This document shows positions 26,569 to 35,027 of a stretch of 64,000 nucleotides of DNA, piece after piece. Source of the DNA: DATBLE01 sp050258035 (GTDB lineage Bacteria; Actinomycetota; Thermoleophilia; Gaiellales; Gaiellaceae); assembly GCA_050258035.1 (NCBI GenBank), contig JBLMYA010000071.1, positions 1 to 64,000 of the forward strand. The letters run 5' to 3'. Made by a program: the position numbers and the translations under genes. The notes beneath the pieces were generated by a model. The model was not told where the DNA came from, ran no database searches, and saw nothing but the letters and a program-made list of their open reading frames with translations. Position 1 is the stretch's first letter. Each line of letters begins with the position of its first letter.

Positions 26569-27497
26569 CACTGCTCGACCAGGTAGCCGAAGACACTCTC
26601 TAGGCTGTCGTCGAGCGGCTCGACGCGGGTCAGTCGGACGTCCAGCTCCTTCGCCGTGCGCGGAAGCGCGGCCTGGACGACGCCGACGTCGCGGCTGAGC
26701 ACGACGAGGCCGTCCTCGTCGAGCTCGACCGAGTCGACGGCGTCGATGCCGACGAGGGCGGCGGCGAGCACGCGGGGGCGGTTGCAGGCGATGCGCACGT
26801 GGTAGGGACGCTGATCGAGCGCGGCCCGGATCGCGTGGTGGTCGCCCTCGGCCGCCAGCTTGCCGTTGACCAGCAGCAGCACGGTGTCGGCGAGCAGCTC
26901 GACCTCCTCGAGGATGTGCGAGGAGACGACGATGGTTCTGCCCTCGGCGGCGAGCCGCCGGAGGAGGTCCTGGAAGTCGATGCGCTGCCGCGGGTCCGCG
27001 CCGTTCAGCGGCTCGTCGAGGATCAGGAGCTCCGGGTCGTGGACGATCGTGGCGGCGAGCTTGATGCGCTGCCTCATTCCGCGCGAGTACGTGGCGACCC
27101 TGCGGGCGGCCGCCTCGCCGAGGTCAACCTGATCGATTGCCCGGCGGGCCGCTCCCTCCACGTCGTCGACGCCTCGCACCCTCGCGAACCACTCGACCAG
27201 CGCCCGGCCGCTGAAAAGTTCGTACGTGGCCTCGTGCTCGGTCATCACGCCGATCCGCCGGTACAGGTCGATCGCGTCCCTGGGATCCCGGCCGAAGACC
27301 GAGATGCGGCCCTGCGACGCCTTCGCCAGGCCGCACATCATCCGCAGCAGCGTGGTCTTGCCGGCGCCGTTCGGCCCGAGCAACCCGGTGATCCCGGGAC
27401 GAACGACGAACGAGACTTCGCTGACGGCGACGACGCTCCCGTACCACTTCGAGACGGCGTCGACCGTGATGACGGGAATGTCTGCCGTGGCGCTCAC
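26568..27497 (-). CDS. ABC exporter ATP-binding protein
   Basis: A 309-residue ATPase of the ABC-2 exporter type. Walker A is GLLGPNGAGKTT (about 37-48), the signature loop YSRGMRQRIKLA is near 137, Walker B is LLILDEPLNGADP and the switch His is in SSHILEEV. A C-terminal domain of about 90 residues follows, as in drug and lipid exporter ATPases. The Q-loop segment reads GVMTEHEATYELFSGRALVEW. Start GTG 27497 lies in a GTGA overlap with the upstream permease gene. Its order between two permeases suggests it powers one of them, most simply the downstream one with which it is coupled. Confidence 0.85.
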   Translation of the reverse strand: MSATADIPVITVDAVSKWYGSVVAVSEVSFVVRPGITGLLGPNGAGKTTLLRMMCGLAKASQGRISVFGRDPRDAIDLYRRIGVMTEHEATYELFSGRALVEWFARVRGVDDVEGAARRAIDQVDLGEAAARRVATYSRGMRQRIKLAATIVHDPELLILDEPLNGADPRQRIDFQDLLRRLAAEGRTIVVSSHILEEVELLADTVLLLVNGKLAAEGDHHAIRAALDQRPYHVRIACNRPRVLAAALVGIDAVDSVELDEDGLVVLSRDVGVVQAALPRTAKELDVRLTRVEPLDDSLESVFGYLVEQ

Positions 27498-28396
27498 GCC
27501 GACAACCTCACTGCCCGGCGCCGGACGACGAGGAGGCAGACCGCGACGACGACGAGGTACCACCCGAGCTGCACCGCGCCGGGCAGGTCGGCCGCCTGCT
27601 TGGCGCCGATCGGCTCGGCGTGGAAGACGAGGTCGTTGACGAGCAGCGGGACGTCGCGGACGCTGAGCAGTGCGATCCAGCGGCCGACGCCGGTGCTGAC
27701 CGCGTCGGCGACGCTCGTCACGACGGTGCTGCTGACGATGAAGACGCCGACCAGGAATGCGGCCGCGTGCGCTCGTCGCGTCGTGAAGGACGAGACGAGC
27801 GCGGCGAGCGTCGACACCCACAGCGCGATCGCCGCCCCGGCGGCGAGGAACCGGGGCACGTCGAGCCAATGGTCGGCGAGGTAGCTGCCGGGGTGGGAGA
27901 CGCTCAGTGCGAGCCCCGTGAACAGCACGGCCTGCGGCAGCCACGCCGCCAGGGTCATCACCGTGAGGAGCGCGCCGAAGCGCCCGGCGATGTAGTCGGT
28001 CGACGTGAGCGGCCGGACGAGGTAGAGGCTGATCACCCTGTTGCGCCGGTCGGGGCAGAACAGCTCCGGTCCCACGACGGCGGCGAACAGCAGGAGCACG
28101 ACGGACGCGATCGAGTAGTAGTCGGAGAGCGTCGGGATCGACGACGGGTCGAAGTCCGGCGCGAGCCGGTCGAGCGAGCCGGCGACGAGCGCCATGATGA
28201 TCGCCGGCAGCAGCGAAGCCCCGATGAACACCCACGGGAGCACCTTGGCGCGGCCGCCGCGCCCGAGCCCCATCGACGCGCGCAGCCCGTCCTCGTACAC
28301 GGAGAGAATCGCGCGCCGGCGACCCTCGCGCGGACCCTCGTAGCGGCGGAAGCCCAGGTCGTAGACGCGACCTTCACGCTGGACGCCCACGCTCAC
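27494..28396 (-). CDS. ABC-2 type exporter permease
   Basis: A 300-residue membrane protein. The N-terminus is soluble and begins VYDLGFRRYEGPREGRR, a typical lead of ABC-2 permeases in double exporters. Six hydrophobic segments follow, the first near residue 52 (VLPWVFIGASLLPAIIMALV). The cytoplasmic loop CPDRRNRVISLYLVRPLTSTDYIAGRF contains the R...LVRP..R/s.Y..gR pattern linked with the ATPase. GTG 28396 overlaps the preceding stop (GTGA), and its own stop overlaps the next start. All four genes of this cluster are therefore coupled. Confidence 0.8.
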   Translation of the reverse strand: MSVGVQREGRVYDLGFRRYEGPREGRRRAILSVYEDGLRASMGLGRGGRAKVLPWVFIGASLLPAIIMALVAGSLDRLAPDFDPSSIPTLSDYYSIASVVLLLFAAVVGPELFCPDRRNRVISLYLVRPLTSTDYIAGRFGALLTVMTLAAWLPQAVLFTGLALSVSHPGSYLADHWLDVPRFLAAGAAIALWVSTLAALVSSFTTRRAHAAAFLVGVFIVSSTVVTSVADAVSTGVGRWIALLSVRDVPLLVNDLVFHAEPIGAKQAADLPGAVQLGWYLVVVAVCLLVVRRRAVRLSA

Positions 28397-29304
28397 GGGC
28401 CTCTCCCTTCGCCGTCGCGGAAGAGTTCGGTCAGCGCGCGCCGCCGGGGCGCCATCCGGCGGAGGGGCGACCCCGACGCTGCGAGGGCGTCGCGGATCAC
28501 GTCGTAGCCGCGATCGTCGACGTTCGCGATCACCACGGTGCCGTCCTCGACGGCGGCCAGGACCGACCGCTCGCGCAGCGCGGCCACGAACTCGTCCCGC
28601 CCGGCCGTGACCTCGACGTACAGCGTCGGGGTGTCGCCCGCGAACGCGGCGATCTGCCCCTGCTGCGCGACGCGCCCCGCCTCGAGCACGACGATGTGCT
28701 CGCAGACGCGCTCGACGTCCCCCATGATGTGAGACGAGAGCACCACGCTGATGCCGAAGTCCCTGTGCGTCTTGCGGACGAGGTCGAGCATCTCGTCGCG
28801 CCCGGTCGGGTCGAGACCCGCCATCGGTTCGTCGAGGAGCACGAGCAGCGGATCGTGGACGAGCGCCTGCGCCAGCTTCACGCGCTGCTTCATCCCTGTC
28901 GAGTAGCCGCCGATCGGCCGGTAGCGCTCCTCGAAGAGTCCGACGTGACGCAGCGTCTCGGCTGCCCTCGCGCGGGCATGCGCTGGCGGGAGGCCGCTGA
29001 CCCCCGCCATGTGCGTGAGGAACTCCGCCGCTGAGACCGTCTGCGGAAGGCAGTCGTGCTCGGGCATGTAGCCGAGCCGCGCCCGCACGGACGGGTTACC
29101 GGCCGCCGTCTCGCCGAGCACTTCCGCCACGCCCCCGGTCGGCGCGAGCAGTCCGAGGAAGAGCTTGATGGCCGTGCTCTTCCCGGCGCCGTTCGGGCCG
29201 AGAAGCCCTGTCACGGTGTCCTCGATCTCGAACTCGGCGCCGTCGAGTGCGACGACGTCGCCGTACCGCTTCGTCAGTCCCCGTGCCCGGAGTAGGGCTG
29301 CCAC
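28393..29304 (-). CDS. ABC exporter ATP-binding protein
   Basis: A 303-residue ATPase with Walker A GLLGPNGAGKST, Q-loop GYMPEHDCLPQTVSAAEFL, signature YSTGMKQRVKLAQ, Walker B LLVLLDEPMAGLDP and SSHIMGDVERV. The C-terminal part ends in PRRRALTELFRDGEG, as in exporter ATPases of this group. GTG 29304 is the likely start, just before the first strand (LLRARGLTKRYGDVVAL). However, the frame stays open upstream through a SARP-like winged-helix segment to at least GTG 29613, so a 407-residue fusion is possible. It heads the coupled run ATPase-permease-ATPase-permease. Confidence 0.85.
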   Translation of the reverse strand: MAALLRARGLTKRYGDVVALDGAEFEIEDTVTGLLGPNGAGKSTAIKLFLGLLAPTGGVAEVLGETAAGNPSVRARLGYMPEHDCLPQTVSAAEFLTHMAGVSGLPPAHARARAAETLRHVGLFEERYRPIGGYSTGMKQRVKLAQALVHDPLLVLLDEPMAGLDPTGRDEMLDLVRKTHRDFGISVVLSSHIMGDVERVCEHIVVLEAGRVAQQGQIAAFAGDTPTLYVEVTAGRDEFVAALRERSVLAAVEDGTVVIANVDDRGYDVIRDALAASGSPLRRMAPRRRALTELFRDGEGRGP

Positions 29305-29339
29305 GTCGTAAGTGTCCGTCCATCCGCCAGGGTCGCAAT

Positions 29340-29613
29340 CGGGGGATACGCGAATCCACAGCCGGGTTTTCCACCCAGTCAGGCTCGGCAGCGCCTTCCG
29401 CAGACGCGATAGGTAGTTGTCGAGGGTGTGCGACGCGGTCGCCGGCGGGCGCTCTCCCCAGATGCCGTCGATCAGCCGATCCCGGGAGACTGCCTCGTTC
29501 GCGTGTAGGAGCAGGATTGCGAACAGGGCACGCTGTTTCGGGCCGCCGAGGGGCACCAGGGGTTCGAGAGTGCCGCCGCCGCATCGGGCAAGCAAGTCGC
29601 TTGCTGGATCCAC
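29340..29613 (-). pseudogene. SARP/BTAD-type winged-helix fragment, in frame with the ABC ATPase
   Basis: In the same frame as the downstream ATPase, about 75 residues match the N-terminal DNA-binding domain of SARP/BTAD regulators: LGGPKQRALFAILLLHANEA, VSRDRLIDGIWGERPPATAS and HTLDNYLSRLRKAL. The BTAD helical domain that should follow is missing and the first strands are degenerate. No stop codon separates it from the ATPase, so it is either a remnant of a truncated regulator or the N-terminal domain of an unusual regulator-ATPase fusion. I favour a remnant because the ATPase has its own start in a normal place. Confidence 0.55.
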
Positions 29614-29691
29614 CGATCGATTGACACCTGAGGCATGCAACGTAATGCTGCTGACCGCTAGGCCAAGCACGGGAGGTCGGGGGGCAGGCTC

Positions 29692-30483
29692 TTGCCGTCG
29701 GTCAGCAGGTTTCTGGTCATCGCAGCCGGCGTGGTGCTGGCGCTCTTGCTCAGCTCCGTTGCTCGCGGAGCAACGATTGACGGTCGTCCATGTGAGGAGG
29801 TCGAGACGACCGAGCCAGCGCCGGACAACGCGACCGGCCTCGTCGAGCTTCAGAGCAACGCCGCCCGACCCACCTTCGACATCGGGCTTGCCGACAAGGC
29901 GAACGGCGATGACCAGATCACCTTCTCGCCAAAGGGTGGTGAGCACGTCGGGCGCACCACGGATGTCGCAGCAGAGCTCACCGACTACCCGCGGCGCAGT
30001 ACGCACCGACTGAACGGCCGGATCTTCGTCGCCGCTCACCCCAGCAAGTCGGGTGAACGGGTTGTCGTGGAGGCCTGCCTGGAAAACGTTCGAAACTGGG
30101 ATGCAGGGCAGTACAAGGGAACCGTCGCCGTATACGGCCCCACAGTCGCTGACTTCACCTACGCGCTCGTCGTTACGTCGAAGTGGCCATGGTGGGTGGC
30201 CGTTGGAGTGATCGGGGCGACCATCCTCTTCTCCGCTGTGCTGTTCTTCCTGCTGGGCACGAGGCCGACAGCGGGATTCTGGAAGTGGCTGCTGGCGTCG
30301 CTGCTCGGCCTGATCGTGGGCGGCCTTCTGGCTGCTCTCTCGTATTGGAGCGTCTACGTGACGAACGACACCTGGGGCGAAGATCCCCAGGCGCAGATCG
30401 TCGCCCTGGCCATGGCGAGCTTCGCCGCCACCGTGACCGGATATGGAGCTGTTCGGGCCGCCCTGGCCCAGCTGACCAAGTGA
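29692..30483 (+). CDS. Secreted/membrane-anchored protein, unknown function
   Basis: A 263-residue protein. It begins with a signal sequence (MPSVSRFLVIAAGVVLALLLSSVARG). About 135 extracytoplasmic residues follow, of mixed strands with two Cys (CEEV, EACLENV) that could pair. After them come three hydrophobic helices at about 165-188 (WPWWVAVGVIGATILFSAVL), 201-222 and 235-255. The start is TTG 29692 and has no strong ribosome site. I do not recognise the family; the layout is that of an envelope sensor or anchoring protein. It is divergent from the ABC cluster. Confidence 0.65.
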   Translation: MPSVSRFLVIAAGVVLALLLSSVARGATIDGRPCEEVETTEPAPDNATGLVELQSNAARPTFDIGLADKANGDDQITFSPKGGEHVGRTTDVAAELTDYPRRSTHRLNGRIFVAAHPSKSGERVVVEACLENVRNWDAGQYKGTVAVYGPTVADFTYALVVTSKWPWWVAVGVIGATILFSAVLFFLLGTRPTAGFWKWLLASLLGLIVGGLLAALSYWSVYVTNDTWGEDPQAQIVALAMASFAATVTGYGAVRAALAQLTK

Positions 30484-31039
30484 ACGTTGCCCGCGCGCGG
30501 TTCCCGTTCGGGCCTGACGCCGCACTGGCCGCTCCCCGGGGCGACAAGGCATTCGTCCAGCGAGCAGTCGAGGGTCACAGATGCAGTTACGAGAAGGCCA
30601 AGTAGCGATCGCTCATCGCAGGGGCGCCTCGCTGCCTCGATCAGGAGTCCGTACCTGCTACGGATGCGCTCGACCTTCGTGGCCGAGACACTGGTGCCGT
30701 AACAACCCTCGATCAAGACCAACGATTCGATTGCCGACTTGAATCGAGGTTGTTCAGGAGGGCCCGTGACGGGCCCTCCTCTTGTTGCTCCCGAGCGGGT
30801 TCCATGGTGGCGCCACGAATTTCACGAACGCCTTCGTGGCCAGCGTGGATGCCACCTCCCGACAACTGAACGGGGGGCGGCTTCCCGACATGTGCGTCAA
30901 GAGGTTGGGGAAGGAACCGGTCGCGGGTTCCGCTCCTTCCGAGTAGCCTGATGCTCCCGATTGCTCTTTCGCCCTACGACGGCCGCTCCTACAATTCCGC
31001 GCCGCATGCGGCCCGACGCGCGCCCTCGAGGAGACGACG
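30484..31039. other. Intergenic region with a strong terminator
   Basis: About 555 bases. The first 270 contain no frame I can support, though a looser inverted repeat (cctcgat..atcgagg) spans 30705-30748. A strong hairpin terminator lies at 30756-30780. The last 250 bases lead to the flavin oxidase and should hold its promoter; GAGGAG stands eight to twelve bases before ATG 31040. I saw no tRNA. Confidence 0.4.
30756..30780 (+). terminator. Strong hairpin terminator
   Basis: A perfect ten-base-pair stem (aggagggccc / gggccctcct) with a gtgac loop is followed by the T-rich cttgttgctc. It is 270 bases beyond the stop of the gene at 29692-30483. The transcript it ends may therefore include a long 3' region or an unrecognised small RNA. 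Confidence 0.65.
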
Positions 31040-32398
31040 ATGACCGGCATGGAGAGCAGGCAAGCCCACGTTCTACGCCCGGATTCGCCCGGATGGGACG
31101 ACGCCCGGCAGGCGTGGAACCTCGCTCTTGACCAGCAGCCGGAGGCGATCGTGGTCGCCGAGTCGACGGAGGACGTGATCGGAGCCGTGGAGTACGCGTT
31201 GCAGAACGGCCTGCGTGTCGCAGCGCAGGCAACGGGGCACGGCGCGAAGGCTCTCGGCCCGCTGGCAGGAACGCTCCTGATCCGGACGCGAATGCACGGC
31301 GTGGAAATCGACGCGGAGGCGCGCCGGGTGCGAGTCGAGGCGGGGACGCCCTGGCGCGAGATCCTTCAGGCCGCCGGCCGCCATGGGCTGGCCGGACTCG
31401 CCGGCTCGGCACCGGACGTGGGCGTCGTCGGCTACTCGATCTCGGGGGGTCTCAGCTTTCTGGGTCGCAAGTACGGGCTCGCCGCCCACTCGATCGGCGC
31501 GGCGGAGGTCGTGACTGCGGACGGCCGCCTCGTACACGCGAACGAGGAGTCAAGCACCGAGCTTCTCTGGGCACTGCGCGGAGGCGGGGGCAACTTCGGG
31601 GCAGTGACCGCGCTCGAGCTCGAACTCGTCCCGCTCTCCGAGGTCTACGCCGGCATCCTCTGGTTCCCGTTGGAGCGGGCCGCCGAGGTTCTCCATGCCT
31701 GGGCCGAGATGACCCGTGACGGGCTGCCCGACGAGCTGACGACGATCGGCCGCCTGCTCCAGCTTCCGCCGCTGCCCGAGATCCCGGAGCCGGTGCGCGG
31801 AAAGTCGTTTGCGGTCGTCGAGGCGATCCACTGCGGCGCCGGGGCGGAGGCGGACGCGCTGCTCCAGCCACTGCGTGCGCTCCGTCCGGCGATGGACACG
31901 ATGGGGCCGGTACCGATACCGGACCTGGGCCGCCTGCACATGGACCCGGATCACCCCGTTCCCGCCGTGGGAGACGGAACGGCGCTCGAGACACTCCCGA
32001 CGGACGCGATCGACGAGCTCGTCCGCACCGCCGGACCGGGCTCCGGCTCACCGCTGCTTTCCGTCGAGGTCCGACAGCTCGGTGGGGCACTCGGGCAGCC
32101 GCGCCCCGACCATGCGGCGCTCGCAGCGGCCCCGGGCGAGTACGCCCTCTACGCCGTCGGCATCGCTGCGACGCCGGAGATTGCGTCCGCGAACGAAGCA
32201 CAGATCGGACGTTTGAAGGAGGCGATGCTCCCATGGACGACGCCGGGCATCGTCGCCAACTTCGCCGAGACGAGACGCGACCCGACAAGCCTCTGGGGCG
32301 AGGACGCGGTCGCGCGCCTGCGAAAGCTGAAGGAGGAGATCGACCCGGGCAACGTTTTCAGGTCGAACCATCCACTGCTGGTGGAGACGGCTCGGTAG
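31040..32398 (+). CDS. FAD-linked oxidase, berberine-bridge-enzyme-like
   Basis: A 452-residue flavoprotein of the PCMH/VAO fold with a C-terminal BBE segment. The FAD-binding region shows VVAESTEDVIGAVEYAL, then ATGHGAKALGPL, where the His is the usual 8-alpha covalent FAD site, and GVVGYSISGGLSFLGRKYGL. The second covalent Cys of two-site enzymes is not present in that segment, so attachment is probably single. The BBE motif near the end is LRKLKEEIDPGNVFRSNHPL. Such enzymes oxidise sugars, alcohols or aromatic substrates with O2. ATG 31040 follows a GAGGAG ribosome site. The gene is monocistronic, with a truncated VOC gene facing its 3' end. Confidence 0.85.
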   Translation: MTGMESRQAHVLRPDSPGWDDARQAWNLALDQQPEAIVVAESTEDVIGAVEYALQNGLRVAAQATGHGAKALGPLAGTLLIRTRMHGVEIDAEARRVRVEAGTPWREILQAAGRHGLAGLAGSAPDVGVVGYSISGGLSFLGRKYGLAAHSIGAAEVVTADGRLVHANEESSTELLWALRGGGGNFGAVTALELELVPLSEVYAGILWFPLERAAEVLHAWAEMTRDGLPDELTTIGRLLQLPPLPEIPEPVRGKSFAVVEAIHCGAGAEADALLQPLRALRPAMDTMGPVPIPDLGRLHMDPDHPVPAVGDGTALETLPTDAIDELVRTAGPGSGSPLLSVEVRQLGGALGQPRPDHAALAAAPGEYALYAVGIAATPEIASANEAQIGRLKEAMLPWTTPGIVANFAETRRDPTSLWGEDAVARLRKLKEEIDPGNVFRSNHPLLVETAR

Positions 32399-32526
32399 CG
32401 GCAGACGGCGAAGCGGTCGCCGGGGTGGACAATCTCGCCGAGGTCGACGCCGAGAAGTTCGGCCCAGAACCGCTTTGCCCGGGTGAGATCGTCGGCGGGG
32501 AACTCGATCATCGAAAGGCGATCCAT
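32399..32526 (-). pseudogene. VOC (glyoxalase-like) family N-terminal remnant
   Basis: From ATG 32526 the minus strand encodes MDRLSMIEFPADDLTRAKRF, then WAELLGVDLGEIV. This is the first strand, helix and metal-side turn of a VOC-superfamily domain. After about 42 residues the frame runs into DNA antisense to the flavin oxidase and homology ends. The gene therefore lost its C-terminal two-thirds, apparently where the oxidase gene was joined. Confidence 0.55.
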
Positions 32527-32911
32527 CGGTCAAGCCTATGGCCGGTGGTGTCGGGAGCGTGCAGGAACATTCCTTCACCAAGAAGTCGGAACACCGACTG
32601 GATTCGCAAATTCGAGTCTGCCCGGCGGTGCGGGTTCAGATCGGACGGGAGTCATTCACACCGGAGCAGCGCTTCCTCTCACGAACGAATGCGATGACGG
32701 GGCCACCCACCCCTCCGTTCAGTTGACCAGGGGCCACCTCCGGGCACAGCCGGGAGGCTGCGCCTTCCGGTACGTGACCATGAGGGTGCGCCGGTGAAAC
32801 CCGAGCGAGCGACGCGCGGTTTCTTGGGCGCGTCCCGGTTGCGGGTTCCCGCGGATGCCTGCGGGCTGCCACGAGGCGATCCTTGGGGCGACTCTCGGAC
32901 TGGAGGTTGCG
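32527..32911. other. Intergenic region before the polysaccharide locus
   Basis: About 385 bases between the VOC remnant and the first epimerase gene. No frame looks like a recognisable protein. The stretch is likely to hold the promoter of the polysaccharide operon. A GGAGG site five bases before ATG 32912 decides that gene's start. Confidence 0.35.
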
Positions 32912-34081
32912 ATGTCGGTCGCATGCCCGGTGATTCGTGCCGGCAGGAGGCTCGAATCACGTCCGGACCCGCCGAGAACAGGAGTCGAGCGTGTCGTGCT
33001 GCTCGGCTGTGGGGGCTTCATCGGGAGCCATGTGCTCGACCGGCTCCTCAAAGACCCTGCGGTGAGCGTCGAGGGGTGGGACACGTCCGTGGAGAGAATT
33101 CGCGGTCGCCTCGACGAGCCCGGGCTCAGGCTTCACCGCGAGTCGATCTCGGACGCTTCCGGCTCACGACTCGCGCGCGCGGTGCACCAGGCGGACGTCG
33201 TCATCAATCTCGCGTCGATCTGTAGACCGGCGGAGTACAACGTTCGACCGCTGCCCGTCATACGGTCGAACTTCACCGACGTCTGCGCGCTTGTCGACCT
33301 CTGCGCCCGCGAGGGCACGTGGCTCCTGCACTTCTCGACGTGCGAAGTCTACGGCCGGACGATCGCGAGCTACGCGACTCCCGGCAGGTACGACGACCCG
33401 ACTCTCTACGAACTCGACGAGGAAACGACGCCCCTTGTGATGGGCCCCGTCCAGAACCAGCGATGGAGCTATGCGGCCGCCAAGCAACTGCTCGAGCGGC
33501 TGATCCTTGCGTATTCCGCAGCCGAGTCGCTGCCGTACACGATCGTACGGCCGTTCAACGTCCTCGGGCCGCGCATGGACTTCATACCCGGCGTCGACGG
33601 TGACGGGCTGCCGAGAATGCTCGCTTCGTTCATGGGCTCGCTCCTGAACGGAGACCCGATACGCGTCGTCGACCGGGGGGGCGCACGGCGAACGATCATC
33701 TCGATCCGCGATGCAGTCGACGCGGTCATGCGGATGCTCGCGCTGCCCGGCAGCGCGACGAACGAGATCTTCAATATCGGCAATCGAGCGAATGAGGTGA
33801 CGGTGCTCGAGCTCGCGGAGCTGATGCGTCGGACGTACGCCGAGATCACGGGCGACCGCGCGTACGAGCGGCACCCGATCGAGTTCGTCAGCGGGCTCGC
33901 GCTCTACGGCGACGGGTACGAGGATTGCGATCGCCGGATGCCCCGGCTGGACAAGGCGACAAGCCTCCTCGGCTGGGCGCCGCGGACCCCGCTCTCGGAG
34001 CTGCTGGCCGAGACGATGGCGGACTACCACGCGCGCTACTGTGCCGTGCTCCGCCACGGCCGGCGTCAGCATGGCCGTTAG
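32912..34081 (+). CDS. NAD-dependent sugar epimerase/decarboxylase (ArnA-dehydrogenase-like)
   Basis: A 389-residue extended SDR. The NAD site is VVLLGCGGFIGSHVLDRLL near residue 31-49. The catalytic region shows STCEVYG and, after an insertion, WSYAAAKQLLERLI (Tyr and Lys). The segment VRPFNVLGPRMDFIPG and the late GYEDCDRRMPRLDKATSLLGW resemble the C-terminal decarboxylase domain of ArnA and UDP-xylose synthases. It probably acts on a UDP-hexuronic acid, giving a UDP-pentose or 4-keto-pentose. ATG 32912 follows GGAGG and is preferred over ATG 32855. It begins the polysaccharide operon; its stop lies inside the start of the next gene. Confidence 0.75.
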   Translation: MSVACPVIRAGRRLESRPDPPRTGVERVVLLGCGGFIGSHVLDRLLKDPAVSVEGWDTSVERIRGRLDEPGLRLHRESISDASGSRLARAVHQADVVINLASICRPAEYNVRPLPVIRSNFTDVCALVDLCAREGTWLLHFSTCEVYGRTIASYATPGRYDDPTLYELDEETTPLVMGPVQNQRWSYAAAKQLLERLILAYSAAESLPYTIVRPFNVLGPRMDFIPGVDGDGLPRMLASFMGSLLNGDPIRVVDRGGARRTIISIRDAVDAVMRMLALPGSATNEIFNIGNRANEVTVLELAELMRRTYAEITGDRAYERHPIEFVSGLALYGDGYEDCDRRMPRLDKATSLLGWAPRTPLSELLAETMADYHARYCAVLRHGRRQHGR

Positions 34082-35027
34082 CCGGAGCCGAGCGCGGCTC
34101 GTGGGCGCGGAGCCGAGCCGGGTGACGGACGTCTCGGTCGTCGTGCCGGTCCACGACGACCGCGCCAACCTCCGGCGCGCCCTCACTGCGCTCGCAGGGC
34201 GGAGCCACGAGGTGATCGTGGTCGACAACGGCTCCGGGGACGGATCCCGCGAGCTCGTCGCGGCCCGGTTTCCGTCCGTGCGCCTGGTCGAGCTCGGGTC
34301 GAACCGCGGCTACGGCGCCGCAGCTAACGCCGGCCTCCGGCTCGCCTCCTGCCGGTACATCCTCGTCGTCAACTCCGACGCGACGCCGCTGAACGGTGCT
34401 GTCGAACGGCTCGTCGCCTACGCCGACGCCCATCCGGACGTCGGCGTCGCCGGGCCGCGCCTGCTGAACCCGGACGGGACGCTCCAGCGATCGGTTCGTG
34501 GATTCCCGACGCTCTGGCGGCTCGCAACCGAGTTCTTCTTCCTGCGGAAGCTCGCCCCGCGGTCAGCTGCGCTGAATTCCTTCTACGGAGCCGGCTTCGA
34601 CCACCGGACGCCGTGCGAGTGCGAGTTCCTTAAGGGGGCGGCGCTCCTCGTGCGCCGCGCGGCGTTCGACAGTGTCGGCGCTTTCGACGAAGCATTCTTC
34701 GTCTTCAGTGAGGATCTCGACCTTTGCTACCGCATGCACCGCGGCGGCTGGAAGGTCGCCTTCGTCCCCGACGCCGAGTTCGTCCACGTCGGCGGAGCCT
34801 CCACGCAACCGCAGTGGGACCGCATGTTCCGCGAACAGCTGCGGGGCCATGTGCTCTTCTTCGCCAAGCACCGCGGACTCGCGCAGGCGGCGTGGGCGCG
34901 CCGGATCATCCTGGCGGGGCTCGCGTTGCGAGCGGTCGCATTCCACGGCGAGCGCCGGCGCGCGTACGAGCAGGCGGCACGCTGGCTCGCTTCCACCGAC
35001 GTCGAGACTCTCGTCGGGGCGTCGTGA
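34071..35027 (+). CDS. Glycosyltransferase family 2 (rhamnosyltransferase-like)
   Basis: A 318-residue GT-A fold enzyme. It shows VSVVVPVHDDRANLRRAL at the donor-binding strand, VVDNGSGDGSREL, the metal-binding region VNSDATPL, and the acceptor-side motif GAFDEAFFVFSEDLDLCYRM, as in rhamnosyl- and galactofuranosyl-type GT2 proteins. There is no membrane anchor, though the C-terminal 60 residues are basic and amphipathic. ATG 34071 overlaps the preceding stop by 11 bases. It likely adds one sugar to the lipid-linked repeat unit of the surface polysaccharide. Confidence 0.8.
   Translation: MAVSRSRARLVGAEPSRVTDVSVVVPVHDDRANLRRALTALAGRSHEVIVVDNGSGDGSRELVAARFPSVRLVELGSNRGYGAAANAGLRLASCRYILVVNSDATPLNGAVERLVAYADAHPDVGVAGPRLLNPDGTLQRSVRGFPTLWRLATEFFFLRKLAPRSAALNSFYGAGFDHRTPCECEFLKGAALLVRRAAFDSVGAFDEAFFVFSEDLDLCYRMHRGGWKVAFVPDAEFVHVGGASTQPQWDRMFREQLRGHVLFFAKHRGLAQAAWARRIILAGLALRAVAFHGERRRAYEQAARWLASTDVETLVGAS

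Noticed and set aside
30354..30722. Minus-strand frame of 122 codons across the end of the membrane-anchored protein gene
   Set aside because: Mostly antisense to a gene with clear transmembrane helices and showing no family features.
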